A stretch of 64,000 bases of DNA from Paenibacillus pinihumi DSM 23905 = JCM 16419 (lineage in GTDB: Bacteria > Bacillota > Bacilli > Paenibacillales > Paenibacillaceae): positions 434,001-498,000 of the forward strand of contig NZ_AULX01000006.1 of assembly GCF_000422505.1 (NCBI RefSeq), given 5' to 3'. Positions 8,995 to 17,386 of the stretch are shown one piece after another (the first letter of the stretch is position 1; each line of letters starts with the position of its first letter). The notes under the pieces are model-generated. The model ran no database searches. It was given only the letters and a program-made list of their open reading frames with translations, and was not told the origin of the DNA. The translations under genes were made by a program, and so were the position numbers.

Positions 8995-10827
8995 CTACTC
9001 CACCGTCACACTCTTCGCCAAGTTCCTTGGCTTATCGACATCGTGGCCAAGAGCCAGGGAAGCATAGTAAGACAGCAATTGCAGCGGGATCACGGACAGA
9101 GCTGGTGTCAGCAGCGGCAGCGTGTTCGGAATTGAGAACAGCTCGTCGACCGACTTCGCTACCTCTTCCGCATTGCTGTTATTGGTTACACCCAGCACAC
9201 GTGCGCCGCGCGCCTTCACTTCTTTAATATTGCTGAGCGTCTTCTCATACAACTCTTCCTGCGTAACCAGAGCAATGACAGGCGTACCCTCCTCAATCAG
9301 AGCCAGCGTACCATGTTTCAGCTCACCAGCTGCATAAGCCTCTGAGTGAATGTAAGAAATTTCCTTTAATTTCAACGAGCCTTCCTGCGCTACTGCAAAA
9401 TCCAGTCCGCGTCCAATGAAAAACAAGTTGCTGTGCTTGGCAATCGACTCCGCAAGTTGCTTCACAGCCTGTGCCTGCTCAAGTAAAGTCTCTACCTTCT
9501 CCGGCAAGGTCAGCATTTCTTGCGCAATGTTGCTGATAAACGCCTGATCTCTTGTCTCCAGCGATTGTGCCAGATACAATCCAACCATGTAGAAAGCAAT
9601 CAGCTGCGAAGAATATGCCTTTGTAGAAGCTACTGCAATCTCAGGCCCTGCCCAAGTAGTGATCACATCATCCGCTTCACGGGCCACCGAGCTGCCCACG
9701 ACATTCGTAATCGCCCATACTCTTGCGCCGCAGCGTTTCGCTTCACGCAATGCAGCGAGTGTATCTGCTGTCTCGCCGGATTGACTCACAACAATTACGA
9801 GCGTATCTTCTGTAATAATAGGGTTGCGGTAACGGTACTCAGAGGCTACATCCGTTTCCACCGGAATACGTGCGAGCTGCTCAATAACGGTCTTGCCGAT
9901 CAGACCTGCATGGAAGGCTGTTCCGCAGGCCACAATGTGAATCTTGCGAATCGCTTTAAGCTGATCTACCGTCATGCCGATTTCTTTCAGTTGAACAGAC
10001 TTGCCATCCTCGGAGATGCGTCCAAGCATTGTCTCGCGGTAAGCCTTTGGCTGCTCGTAGATTTCTTTCAGCATAAAGTGGTCAAATCCGGCTTTTTCTG
10101 CCGTAATCAAATCCCAATCGACATGAAATATTTCCTTGGAAATACTTTCGCCCTGAATCGACAGCAATTCAACACCACCGCGTGTCAAAATCGCCATTTC
10201 GCCGTCATCCAGAATATATACATTGCGCGTATGCTCCAGGATTGCCGGAATATCCGATCCAATAAAGTTCTCGCCTTCGCCAAGTCCGATAACAAGCGGG
10301 CTTGCATAGCGGACTGCAACAAGACGATCGGGCTCATATTCAGTGAGCACGCCTAATGCAAATGCGCCGCGCATTCTTTTTACAGCACGTTGGACAGCTT
10401 TGACTATATCCCCGTCATACTCGGAAGCAATGAGGTGAGAGATAACCTCTGTATCGGTCTCGGATACAAAATTCCGTCCCTCCAGGCTCAGTTCCTCGCG
10501 CAGCTCCAGGTAGTTCTCAATAATCCCGTTATGCACAACAGAAAATTTCGTTGAATTATCCGTATGCGGGTGGGAGTTCACATCCGATGGCTTGCCATGA
10601 GTTGCCCAACGTGTATGCCCGATTCCGACAGAACCATGCAGCGGCTGCTCCTGCAGCTTCTCCTCCAGAATAGCCAGACGGCCCTTGGACTTGCTAATCT
10701 CCAGACCTTTATCTGTAAATACAGCAATCCCTGCCGAGTCATAGCCACGGTACTCCAGCTTCTTCAAACCTTCCACCAAAATCCCCTGTGAATCTCTCAT
10801 CCCGATATATCCAACAATTCCACACAT
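8995..10827 (-). CDS. glmS: Glutamine--fructose-6-phosphate aminotransferase (isomerizing)
   Basis: The 610-residue enzyme makes glucosamine-6-phosphate from fructose-6-P and glutamine, the first step to UDP-GlcNAc for peptidoglycan and teichoic acids. Cys2 (MCGIVGYIG) is the N-terminal glutaminase nucleophile. The glutaminase domain spans ~1-220 (HTRWATHGKPSDVNSHPH). Two SIS sugar-isomerase domains follow (VACGTAFHAG, SQSGETADT; later FIGRGLDFAVAQEGSLKLKEISY). The C-terminus (LAKSVTVE) is the conserved fructose-6-P-binding tail. Expression is controlled by the glmS ribozyme about 400 nt upstream and a sigma-A promoter before it. glmM, which handles the product, is the next gene upstream. Confidence 0.98.
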   Translation of the reverse strand: MCGIVGYIGMRDSQGILVEGLKKLEYRGYDSAGIAVFTDKGLEISKSKGRLAILEEKLQEQPLHGSVGIGHTRWATHGKPSDVNSHPHTDNSTKFSVVHNGIIENYLELREELSLEGRNFVSETDTEVISHLIASEYDGDIVKAVQRAVKRMRGAFALGVLTEYEPDRLVAVRYASPLVIGLGEGENFIGSDIPAILEHTRNVYILDDGEMAILTRGGVELLSIQGESISKEIFHVDWDLITAEKAGFDHFMLKEIYEQPKAYRETMLGRISEDGKSVQLKEIGMTVDQLKAIRKIHIVACGTAFHAGLIGKTVIEQLARIPVETDVASEYRYRNPIITEDTLVIVVSQSGETADTLAALREAKRCGARVWAITNVVGSSVAREADDVITTWAGPEIAVASTKAYSSQLIAFYMVGLYLAQSLETRDQAFISNIAQEMLTLPEKVETLLEQAQAVKQLAESIAKHSNLFFIGRGLDFAVAQEGSLKLKEISYIHSEAYAAGELKHGTLALIEEGTPVIALVTQEELYEKTLSNIKEVKARGARVLGVTNNSNAEEVAKSVDELFSIPNTLPLLTPALSVIPLQLLSYYASLALGHDVDKPRNLAKSVTVE

Positions 10828-11225
10828 ATTTATATAGACCTCCGTAACGTTTATTTTTGTCCAAAACGTCTACGAATGCCTGAGCTCATGCGGCCAGAGG
10901 CAGTATTCAATTGTCACGTCCCCATTAGCCGATGAAATCGGCATCGTGAACGCATAAGCCCGCACCTGTCTTCCCCGCCGGAAGATCAGTCCATGCGATA
11001 TTAGAAAAATCAGTAAACCAAATAACAGTACAAGCTTAAAAAAGCTTACACCGACCCTATGGATAAGGAATAGATACTTCGAATCCGTCCTTGGATATAG
11101 TCTTCCCCCACAGAATAAAAATTCATGAGCAAACAGACCTCTTCCTAAGAGAACGGACGCTCCTGCATGTTTGAAGCATTCAATATTTAATTCATATATA
11201 TAGTCAAGTTAAATAAGTTCAGTTT
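10828..11225 (-). other. Unusually long spacer between glmS ribozyme and glmS start
   Basis: About 400 nt separate the 3' side of the ribozyme from the glmS ATG. The last part holds the SD (GGAGGT). A TTGACT...TATTGA pair near 11186-11208 could be a second weak promoter. A 113-codon open frame (10870-11208, minus) has no usual start codon before its last third. It encodes a hydrophobic segment (KLVLLFGLLIFLISHGLIF), then a basic and polar tail. It may be a relic of a gene. Confidence 0.45.
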
Positions 11226-11227
11226 AA

Positions 11228-11402
11228 GCATCCTGCCGAACCTTTGTCCGACCAGTTGCCCGGCCGTTTTGCGTTTCGGCTTACGGTTTGGATGAATAAC
11301 CGAAGGGTCCCCGCCGAATGAATCCGAACACCCTCACCTCGTCAGCTTGCCTGAAATCCCGTTGCTTTTCCGTGGCGATTTCCTCGCAAGCTCTGGCGCT
11401 TG
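11228..11402 (-). ncRNA. glmS ribozyme (self-cleaving, GlcN6P-responsive riboswitch)
   Basis: Read on the minus strand, the segment starts with AAGCGCCAGAGC, the conserved cleavage-site and P1 sequence, with cleavage expected between A at 11400 and G at 11399. The P1 partner (GCAAGCTGACGAGGTG) and the conserved core (ATTCGGCGGGGACC) follow, then the P3/P4 region with GC-rich hairpins. In this family GlcN6P is the cofactor for self-cleavage, after which the mRNA is degraded, so glmS is repressed by its product. Position and orientation (upstream of glmS, same strand) fit. The 3' boundary is approximate. Confidence 0.92.
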
Positions 11403-11452
11403 TATTGCTGTCTGACCTCTATCCTGCCTTTCCTTCTTGAATCATACTACCT

Positions 11453-11481
11453 ATCATATTCATTTTCATGCCGGGTTGCAA
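11453..11481 (-). promoter_or_regulatory. Sigma-A-type promoter of the glmS ribozyme transcript
   Basis: On the minus strand TTGCAA and TATGAT are 17 bp apart. Transcription would start near 11446, about 46 nt before the ribozyme cleavage site, which is typical for this leader. Confidence 0.65.
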
Positions 11482-11767
11482 CCAAAAACTCAAATTCAAT
11501 CCCCAAAACTACTCAAATGTCCCAGAAATTTCATTCTTAAGCGAGCTAATGTCGTCTGCCATAGAGGATTGTTCACCGTATTAAATGTCTGCCTGCACTG
11601 TCGATCTCTGTCCGTCCCGCCCAGCCAAAGCCCTCAGCAGTCCCAGCACATGATGCCGCTTTGCTCCGGCTGGGCATGTTAAAGGACGGATCATCTATAA
11701 TTTGAGATTGGACGTGAACCGGCACCAAGCTCAAAGATTCTCATTCGGACCTGTTCCAGTCAGCTTA
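11482..11767. other. Spacer between glmM and the glmS promoter
   Basis: No gene is seen. An inverted repeat GCCCAGCC...GGCTGGGC (about 11623-11679) may end the glmM transcript, but it lacks a T-tract. Confidence 0.35.
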
Positions 11768-13108
11768 TTAACCCAGCTCAGCCTTTACGACTTCAACGAT
11801 CTGGTCGACATAACGCTGTACAAGATCCTTATCCGGCCCCTCAGCCATAACACGGATTAGGGACTCTGTACCGGACGGACGCACCAATACACGGCCATTG
11901 TCGCCCAGCTCCTGCTCGACCGCCGCTACAGCAGCACCAATGGCTTCATTTCCGGCATACAGGCTCTTATCTGCTACACGGACGTTGACCAGCACCTGAG
12001 GGAACTTTCTCATCAGCTGCTTTGCCTGAGCGAGCTTGCTCCCAGACGCTGCAAGTGTGTCTGCCAGCTGCAATGCCGTCAGAATGCCGTCTCCGGTTGT
12101 ATTGTAGTCGAGGAAAATAACATGCCCGGATTGCTCTCCGCCCAGATTGTAGCCGCCGCGTCGCATTTCCTCCATAACATAACGGTCGCCTACTGCAGTC
12201 TGTGCTGTCTTCAGACCAATCTTTTCTGCTCCCTTGAAGAATCCGATATTGGCCATAACGGTTGTTACAATCGTATCGTCCTTCAATGTGCCGGCACGTT
12301 TCATGGCATCGCCGCAAATCGTCAAAATAAAGTCGCCGTCAACCTCTTCTCCTGCTTCATCAACAGCGATCAGGCGGTCCGCATCACCGTCAAAAGACAA
12401 ACCAAGATGCGCTTTATGGGCAAGCACCTGCTCGCGCAAATATTCCGGATGTGTCGATCCGACACCATCATTTATGTTTAAGCCGTTAGGCTCTGCTCCC
12501 ACTGTAATAACCTCTGCACCAAGCTCGCGGAATACGGCAGGCGCCAGTTCATAAGCTGCCCCATGCGCACAATCCAGCACAACTTTTAACCCGGAGAAGC
12601 TATTTTTGACCGTTGTCTTCAAGAAGCTGATGTAACGCTCCTTCGCGTCCTCCAGCACCGCAACCGTCCCGATTCCGCTTCCTTCAGGCCGCGGCAGCTC
12701 ATCCTGTGCTGCATCCATCAGACGCTCAATCTCAAGCTCTGTATCATCGGACAGCTTGAAGCCGTCTCCGCCGAAAAATTTGATTCCGTTATCTTCAACC
12801 GGGTTGTGCGAAGCGGAAATCATGACTCCGGCATCTGCGCCCAGTGTACGTGTCAAATAAGCAACCGCAGGTGTCGATACGACTCCAAGACGAATAACGC
12901 TTGCCCCAATGGATAGCAGTCCAGCGATCAGTGACGCCTCCAGCATTGGGCCGGAAACCCGTGTATCCAATCCGATGACAACTTTCGGCTTCTCTGCTTG
13001 CCCGGCAAGCACATATCCGCCGCAGCGTCCAATTTTATAGGCCAGCTCCGGTGTAAGCTCACGGTTGGCTACTCCTCTGACACCATCAGTTCCAAAATAC
13101 TTCCCCAT
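11768..13108 (-). CDS. glmM: Phosphoglucosamine mutase
   Basis: The 446-residue alpha-D-phosphohexomutase converts glucosamine-6-P to glucosamine-1-P. The phosphoserine loop SASHNP has the active Ser at residue 100. The metal-binding loop DGDADR (about 240-245), the sugar-binding loop GGEQSGH (about 325) and the C-terminal phosphate-binding loop [12 protein letters not shown] (about 410) are all present. In Firmicutes glmM follows cdaA and cdaR, as here, and GlmM binds and inhibits CdaA in Bacillus. A 227-nt gap separates it from cdaR, so it may have an additional promoter. Confidence 0.97.
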   Translation of the reverse strand: MGKYFGTDGVRGVANRELTPELAYKIGRCGGYVLAGQAEKPKVVIGLDTRVSGPMLEASLIAGLLSIGASVIRLGVVSTPAVAYLTRTLGADAGVMISASHNPVEDNGIKFFGGDGFKLSDDTELEIERLMDAAQDELPRPEGSGIGTVAVLEDAKERYISFLKTTVKNSFSGLKVVLDCAHGAAYELAPAVFRELGAEVITVGAEPNGLNINDGVGSTHPEYLREQVLAHKAHLGLSFDGDADRLIAVDEAGEEVDGDFILTICGDAMKRAGTLKDDTIVTTVMANIGFFKGAEKIGLKTAQTAVGDRYVMEEMRRGGYNLGGEQSGHVIFLDYNTTGDGILTALQLADTLAASGSKLAQAKQLMRKFPQVLVNVRVADKSLYAGNEAIGAAVAAVEQELGDNGRVLVRPSGTESLIRVMAEGPDKDLVQRYVDQIVEVVKAELG

Positions 13109-13335
13109 GTGTTACTATCCCCTTTAATCTTCAGTAATATAGAACGCTCTCGCTGTTCCCTCCCAAACATTCCTTGCAACTTGCTCCCAATATGTCCCCC
13201 CAGACAAACATGCTGCTGCAAACAGCAGTCTCTGCTAGCCCGGCATATCGCAGCTCAGCAACACAATCCAAGCATTCACAAGCAAGCCGGATTCCTGCCA
13301 TCAGCCTTTTCTCTCTATATGGCTAATCACATCAC

Positions 13336-14766
13336 TTAACCGCCGGAATGCTTCCTGCCGTTATCCAGGCTATTAGAATTAGAGCCGGTATCGGTGTCAT
13401 TTCCTTCATGATTGCCCTGGTTGCCCGGATGTGTACCGGAACCGTTATTGCTGCCGTTATTGCTGCCGTTACCCTTAGGATCACCAGAATGATCAGTTGG
13501 CGGCTCCTCTTCATCATCAGTGACCGGAGCATTCGTCTCCTTGCTGTCGATGATCTCCACAACAGCAGTAAGCTTGGAATCAGCAAGCTCGACAAACGAC
13601 GGCAGACTGGCTTCAATTGAAATCGTGTGCTTCCCTGGAGCCAGACCGCTCAGATCAGCTGTAAGCTTGAAATCCTTGGCTCCAATCTCGGCCAGATTGC
13701 TCGGTGCGCCCCGTACCTGAATGTCCAGCCGGCCGCCTTCCGGTGTGATGAACTTGCTCTCCAGCCCTTCAGACAGCCCTGTAACTTCAATCGGAATTTG
13801 CGGCAACGTCCGGGTCTCATATGGTGTCACTTCAATATTCAGCGTGATTTTATCCGGACTGACGGCAGCCAGCCCGTTCATCGGCTTAAGCTCCAGGGTC
13901 AGGGCGCCGCTCTCCTTAATCGAAGACAGGTTAACGACAACATTATCAAAATAATCATACTTATTCAATTCTGTCTGCGGCCCGTAGACCGTCACCTTAT
14001 CCACCTGCGGCTGTACCGATACCAGACTGAGTCCGCTTGGCAGTGAACCGGTATAACTGATCCTTAGCGGCAGCTGCTTCGCAGGCTTATTGATTGGAAC
14101 CTCAATCTCAACAGTTGACGGCTCTACAACCGCTTTTGGGATTTCCGCGCCGGACTTGTCGTAGACGACAAGCCTCACTCTCTTCTCCGTGACCGTGTTC
14201 TCCTCTTTATCAATCGAGACCGCGGCCCTCACAGATCCAACCTGTTCCATATAGTCTGTAGGAAGCGTAACCTGAACCCGGCTGCCCGGTCTGACAACAG
14301 GCGGTCCTGCCTTGTAGTCATTGGCTGGTGTCCCGGTGGTCGTCACCTGAACATCAAATGCTCTGGTTTCCAGCGGCTCCAGTTGCACAGACACTCTCGC
14401 TGGCGACAGCTCTATAATTTCGACCCGTTTCGGCCCCTTTACCCGGAGCGGCAAAATATGATGGCCATCCTTGATCCCGCTTACGTCGACATAGACCTTG
14501 TAGTCATCCTCCGAGGCCGCTAATAAATCCGAAAACGATCCTTTTGCCATAATACGCACAACGCTTGGCTCAAGTAATCGCAAATCATGCTTCGATGCAT
14601 CCAGCCCTTCCACCTGCACCTTGATCGCCCCGTATTCCTTCGTATCCATCGTGGACGTGACTGCACCAGGTGTCTGAGGGTCAAAATGAACCGTTGCCCA
14701 TAACAAAACCGCAAGCAAAACCGAAACGACCTTGAGAATGTTGGGATTATTAAGCCACTTATCCAT
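13336..14766 (-). CDS. cdaR: CdaA regulatory protein CdaR (YbbR-domain protein)
   Basis: The 476-residue membrane-anchored protein modulates the diadenylate cyclase CdaA. One N-terminal TM helix (about residues 8-25) is followed by four extracellular YbbR domains (repeats with RxxPxxVxV and PxxVTVYGP-like motifs), then a low-complexity Gly/Asn/Ser/Asp tail from about residue 425. The tail has tandem GSNN units and may act as a linker or wall-spanning segment. The start is the ATG at 14766, which has an AAAGGGGGGG SD and overlaps the cdaA stop by 8 nt, so translation is coupled. The longer frame starting at 14796 has no SD. Confidence 0.94.
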   Translation of the reverse strand: MDKWLNNPNILKVVSVLLAVLLWATVHFDPQTPGAVTSTMDTKEYGAIKVQVEGLDASKHDLRLLEPSVVRIMAKGSFSDLLAASEDDYKVYVDVSGIKDGHHILPLRVKGPKRVEIIELSPARVSVQLEPLETRAFDVQVTTTGTPANDYKAGPPVVRPGSRVQVTLPTDYMEQVGSVRAAVSIDKEENTVTEKRVRLVVYDKSGAEIPKAVVEPSTVEIEVPINKPAKQLPLRISYTGSLPSGLSLVSVQPQVDKVTVYGPQTELNKYDYFDNVVVNLSSIKESGALTLELKPMNGLAAVSPDKITLNIEVTPYETRTLPQIPIEVTGLSEGLESKFITPEGGRLDIQVRGAPSNLAEIGAKDFKLTADLSGLAPGKHTISIEASLPSFVELADSKLTAVVEIIDSKETNAPVTDDEEEPPTDHSGDPKGNGSNNGSNNGSGTHPGNQGNHEGNDTDTGSNSNSLDNGRKHSGG

Positions 14767-15595
14767 CTTGCCCCCCCTTTCTCTTCCAGAAGGCAACCTT
14801 CAACTTTTCCTTGTCCGGATTCGATTTCGGAGACAGCTCCTCGAACAGCTTGGAAATCAGCGATTCCTGCTTGATGTCTCTGACGACCATGCCGCCTGCA
14901 GCAAGTGAAATCTGCCCGGTCTCCTCAGACACGACAACTGAGATCGCATCACAGACTTCACTGATTCCGATTGCCGCCCTGTGGCGCGTACCAAGCTCTT
15001 TGCTGATGAACGGATTTTCCGACAAAGGCAAATAACAGGCCGCCGCCATAATCTGGCTGCCGCGAATAATGACCGCCCCGTCATGCAGCGGTGTATTCGG
15101 GATAAACAGATTGATGAGCAGCTCCGAGCTGATGCTGGATTCCATCCGTATACCAGACTCTATGTATTCATTGAGCCCTGTTTGCCGTTCAAATACGATT
15201 AAAGCGCCAATCTTGCGCTCCGATAAATAATTCAATGATTTAATCAACTGGTTAATGCGTTCATGAATTTGGGGATCGGCGCCATTAGAGCGTCCGAACA
15301 GTTTCCCTCGCCCCAGCTGCTCCAGCGCCCGCCTGACTTCCGGCTGGAACAGAATGAGAATGACCGTAATAATACCGAAGGTGAACATCTGGCTCATGAG
15401 CCATTTTAATGTATACAAATTAAACCACGTGCTGACAGCCCAGGTTGCCGCCAATACAAAAATACCTTTTAGCAGCTGGACGGCACGGGTACCGCGTACA
15501 AGCAGAAATAGTTTATATATAATAAAACTGACGATACCCACATCGATCAGATCTTTGATCCAGTCTATCCAGGTCAGCTCAGTAAAATAGCTCAT
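14759..15595 (-). CDS. cdaA: Diadenylate cyclase CdaA (c-di-AMP synthase)
   Basis: The 278-residue enzyme makes c-di-AMP from two ATP at the membrane; the messenger controls potassium and osmolyte homeostasis and the cell wall. Three TM helices lie in residues ~15-85. The DisA_N/DAC domain (~95-260) carries the catalytic DGA (172-174, PLHDGAVIIRG) and RHR (204-206, GTRHRAAIG). The gene starts the cdaA-cdaR-glmM unit, and the terminator after rsiW separates it from the sigW unit. The length is normal for the family. Confidence 0.97.
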   Translation of the reverse strand: MSYFTELTWIDWIKDLIDVGIVSFIIYKLFLLVRGTRAVQLLKGIFVLAATWAVSTWFNLYTLKWLMSQMFTFGIITVILILFQPEVRRALEQLGRGKLFGRSNGADPQIHERINQLIKSLNYLSERKIGALIVFERQTGLNEYIESGIRMESSISSELLINLFIPNTPLHDGAVIIRGSQIMAAACYLPLSENPFISKELGTRHRAAIGISEVCDAISVVVSEETGQISLAAGGMVVRDIKQESLISKLFEELSPKSNPDKEKLKVAFWKRKGGQDG

Positions 15596-15700
15596 AAAGC
15601 CAACTCCTATCGACCCTGTAGAGCCGCTCCAAATTTTATCGCAGATTCATCCTAACCTTATTATCTTCTATATGGAGGTCTGTAAACCCTCTATTTTCAG

Positions 15701-15730
15701 AAAAAAACCTCCCTGTCACCAGGGAGGCTG
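15701..15730 (-). terminator. Terminator of the sigW-rsiW unit
   Basis: On the minus strand GCCTCCCTGGTGACAGGGAGG is followed by TTTTTTT. It lies directly after the rsiW stop and before cdaA. Confidence 0.93.
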
Positions 15731-15736
15731 TTGTCA

Positions 15737-16393
15737 TTAGTAGGCCAAGCCGCTGACTGTCTTCGACACTTTGTACCATAGCCAATCCAACGCTTGATTA
15801 ATTTCGCGGTTTTCTCCTACAATCTTCGCCGTGGACGCCATCTTCAGAGAGCCGTCAATAACGGTGAGATTGCCCATTACTTCGCCTTGGATATCTGCCG
15901 TTCCATTTTCGATCGTCAAATCGCCGTGAATTTGGACTCCACGCGGCACAATGACGGTATCGCCATCAATAATAATCCGCTGCAGGTCTTCCCCCGCGCC
16001 CTTGACAATCAATTCGGTTCCTTGATCCCACATTGCAAAAAAGCTTGTCAGCATGACGAACAAAAAAACAGCTGCTGCCGTAAGTCCGGGATGCCTGCGC
16101 ACCCAATCTACAAAACCATGCTTTCTTCTTCGAACCAGCGGCATCTGCTGCATAATACTACTTGTCAGCGCACTTACAGCCTGTTCCGAACGCCAGCTGC
16201 TCTCCATGCGGCTCTCTGAGAGACCACTAATCATAGCACTGTGCGTGAATGCTTCCGTCCGCTGTAACTGGTCAAACCGCTGTTGGCAGCTTGGGCAGAT
16301 TTTCATATGCTCTTTCAGCTTAATCTTATCTTCCCTTGGCAGTTCGTCGTCTAAATAATCGTGCATCATGACGATGGCGACGTTGCATTCCAT
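15737..16393 (-). CDS. rsiW: Anti-sigma-W factor RsiW
   Basis: The 218-residue single-pass membrane protein holds SigW inactive until regulated proteolysis. The cytoplasmic N-terminus is a zinc anti-sigma (ZAS) domain with H29-x3-C33-x2-C36 (EHMKICPSC). A TM helix lies near residues 103-125. The extracytoplasmic part (about 140-195) is a run of short beta repeats (GVQIHGDLTIENGTADIQGE) that resembles bactofilin-like folds. The ATG at 16393 is preferred over the TTG three codons upstream, because AAAGGA is only 1 nt from that TTG. There is a 220-nt gap to sigW that contains a SigW-type promoter. Confidence 0.92.
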   Translation of the reverse strand: MECNVAIVMMHDYLDDELPREDKIKLKEHMKICPSCQQRFDQLQRTEAFTHSAMISGLSESRMESSWRSEQAVSALTSSIMQQMPLVRRRKHGFVDWVRRHPGLTAAAVFLFVMLTSFFAMWDQGTELIVKGAGEDLQRIIIDGDTVIVPRGVQIHGDLTIENGTADIQGEVMGNLTVIDGSLKMASTAKIVGENREINQALDWLWYKVSKTVSGLAY

Positions 16394-16552
16394 GGCAGCC
16401 AATCCTTTCTGTAAAATTGCTCAAAGCAAGCGTAAATCTTTCTTCGCCGTCCTTGACCAAGCAGCTTCGTTCCGCGCAAAAACATAAGCCTGGGGAAAGC
16501 TGTTGCAACGATCCTCATCTTATATTTCTAGCTCAACATGCATGCTATAGGA

Positions 16553-16579
16553 TACGTGTCAGCGAGAAATAAGGTTTCA
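16553..16579 (-). promoter_or_regulatory. SigW-type ECF promoter upstream of rsiW
   Basis: On the minus strand TGAAAC and CGTA are separated by 17 bp, matching the SigW consensus. It lies between sigW and rsiW and reads into rsiW. Confidence 0.7.
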
Positions 16580-16612
16580 CTTTTTTAAAATTAACCCGCT
16601 AAAAATTATATA

Positions 16613-17179
16613 TTAAAGCACTCGCTCTAGTTTCTTTCTCAAAAACTCCCGGCCTCTATGAACGCGGGTTTTGACCGTCGTGACGGGCATTCCAAGCACA
16701 TCACCGATCTCCTGCAGCGACATTTCCTGAAGGTAGCGCAGCACCATGACCGTCTTATATTTAACAGGCAGCGTAGCCATTGCCTGATGGATAATTTGCT
16801 GCGTCTCCGAGAGCAGCACCTCGCTCTCCGGTGTACGGTTATCACTTGGAATCATCGAGTAGCCGTCAAGACCATCGTGGTCGGTCGGCTGGGCATCCAG
16901 CGAGTAGCTTGGCTTGCGCTTGCGCAGCCGGTCGATACACAGGTTGGTCGCAATACGATAGATCCAGGTTGAAAATTTCAGTTTCTCGTCATATCGGTCA
17001 AGATTGTTATGTACGCGCAAAAAAGCTTCCTGCACGACATCTTCCGCTTCCTGGCGGTTACCGAGCATCCGGTAAGCCATGTGGTAAAGCTTCTCCTGAT
17101 AAAGGCCGACAATTTCAGCAAAAGCCTGCTGGTCGCCTTTCAGAGATAAACGCGCTAAGTGCGCTTCAATAGATATCAC
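16613..17179 (-). CDS. sigW: ECF RNA polymerase sigma factor SigW
   Basis: The 188-residue ECF sigma factor has a sigma-2 domain (~25-95; RMLGNRQEAEDVVQEAFLRV is region 2.2, FSTWIYRIATNLCIDRLRKRK regions 2.3-2.4) and a sigma-4 domain (~130-185; LQEMSLQEIGDVLGMPVTTVKTRVHRGREFLR). It directs the envelope-stress regulon in bacilli. The start is GTG with a GGAGGA SD. A TGAAAC motif lies upstream at 17217-17222, but the nearest CGTT is 20 bp away, so autoregulation from that site is doubtful. It is separated from ppc by a hairpin. Confidence 0.95.
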   Translation of the reverse strand: MISIEAHLARLSLKGDQQAFAEIVGLYQEKLYHMAYRMLGNRQEAEDVVQEAFLRVHNNLDRYDEKLKFSTWIYRIATNLCIDRLRKRKPSYSLDAQPTDHDGLDGYSMIPSDNRTPESEVLLSETQQIIHQAMATLPVKYKTVMVLRYLQEMSLQEIGDVLGMPVTTVKTRVHRGREFLRKKLERVL

Positions 17180-17253
17180 GAATATTCCTCCAAACGAGCC
17201 AGTTTGGCCGGAGCGTGTTTCAGTTTTTTTGGGAAACCTTTTTGTTACAGGAC

Positions 17254-17297
17254 AAGGCTGGGCGCAAAATGACGTTCGTCATTCGTGCCCAGCCTGT
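17254..17297. terminator. Long hairpin after ppc
   Basis: AAGGCTGGGC...ATGACG/CGTCAT...GCCCAGCCT forms a long interrupted stem downstream of ppc. It has no clear T-tract on either strand, so it may be a terminator of the weaker class or a structural 3' end. Confidence 0.5.
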
Positions 17298-17386
17298 TAT
17301 TCCATCCTACTGCTTTATGACCAAAACTAAGCCGTTCCCGCCCACCTGGTTGTCCGGTTGCCCGAGCAGCCGGCATGTAGCGGCTT

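Noticed and set aside
11605-11680. T-box or second riboswitch before glmS
   Set aside because: An inverted repeat is present, but none of the T-box core sequence is seen and the promoter lies downstream of it.
16326-16508. Small minus-strand gene between sigW and rsiW
   Set aside because: It overlaps the rsiW start in another frame, lacks an SD and has random composition.
17193-17222. SigW autoregulatory promoter upstream of sigW
   Set aside because: TGAAAC is present, but the nearest CGTT is 20 bp away and not a full CGTA, so the spacing is wrong.
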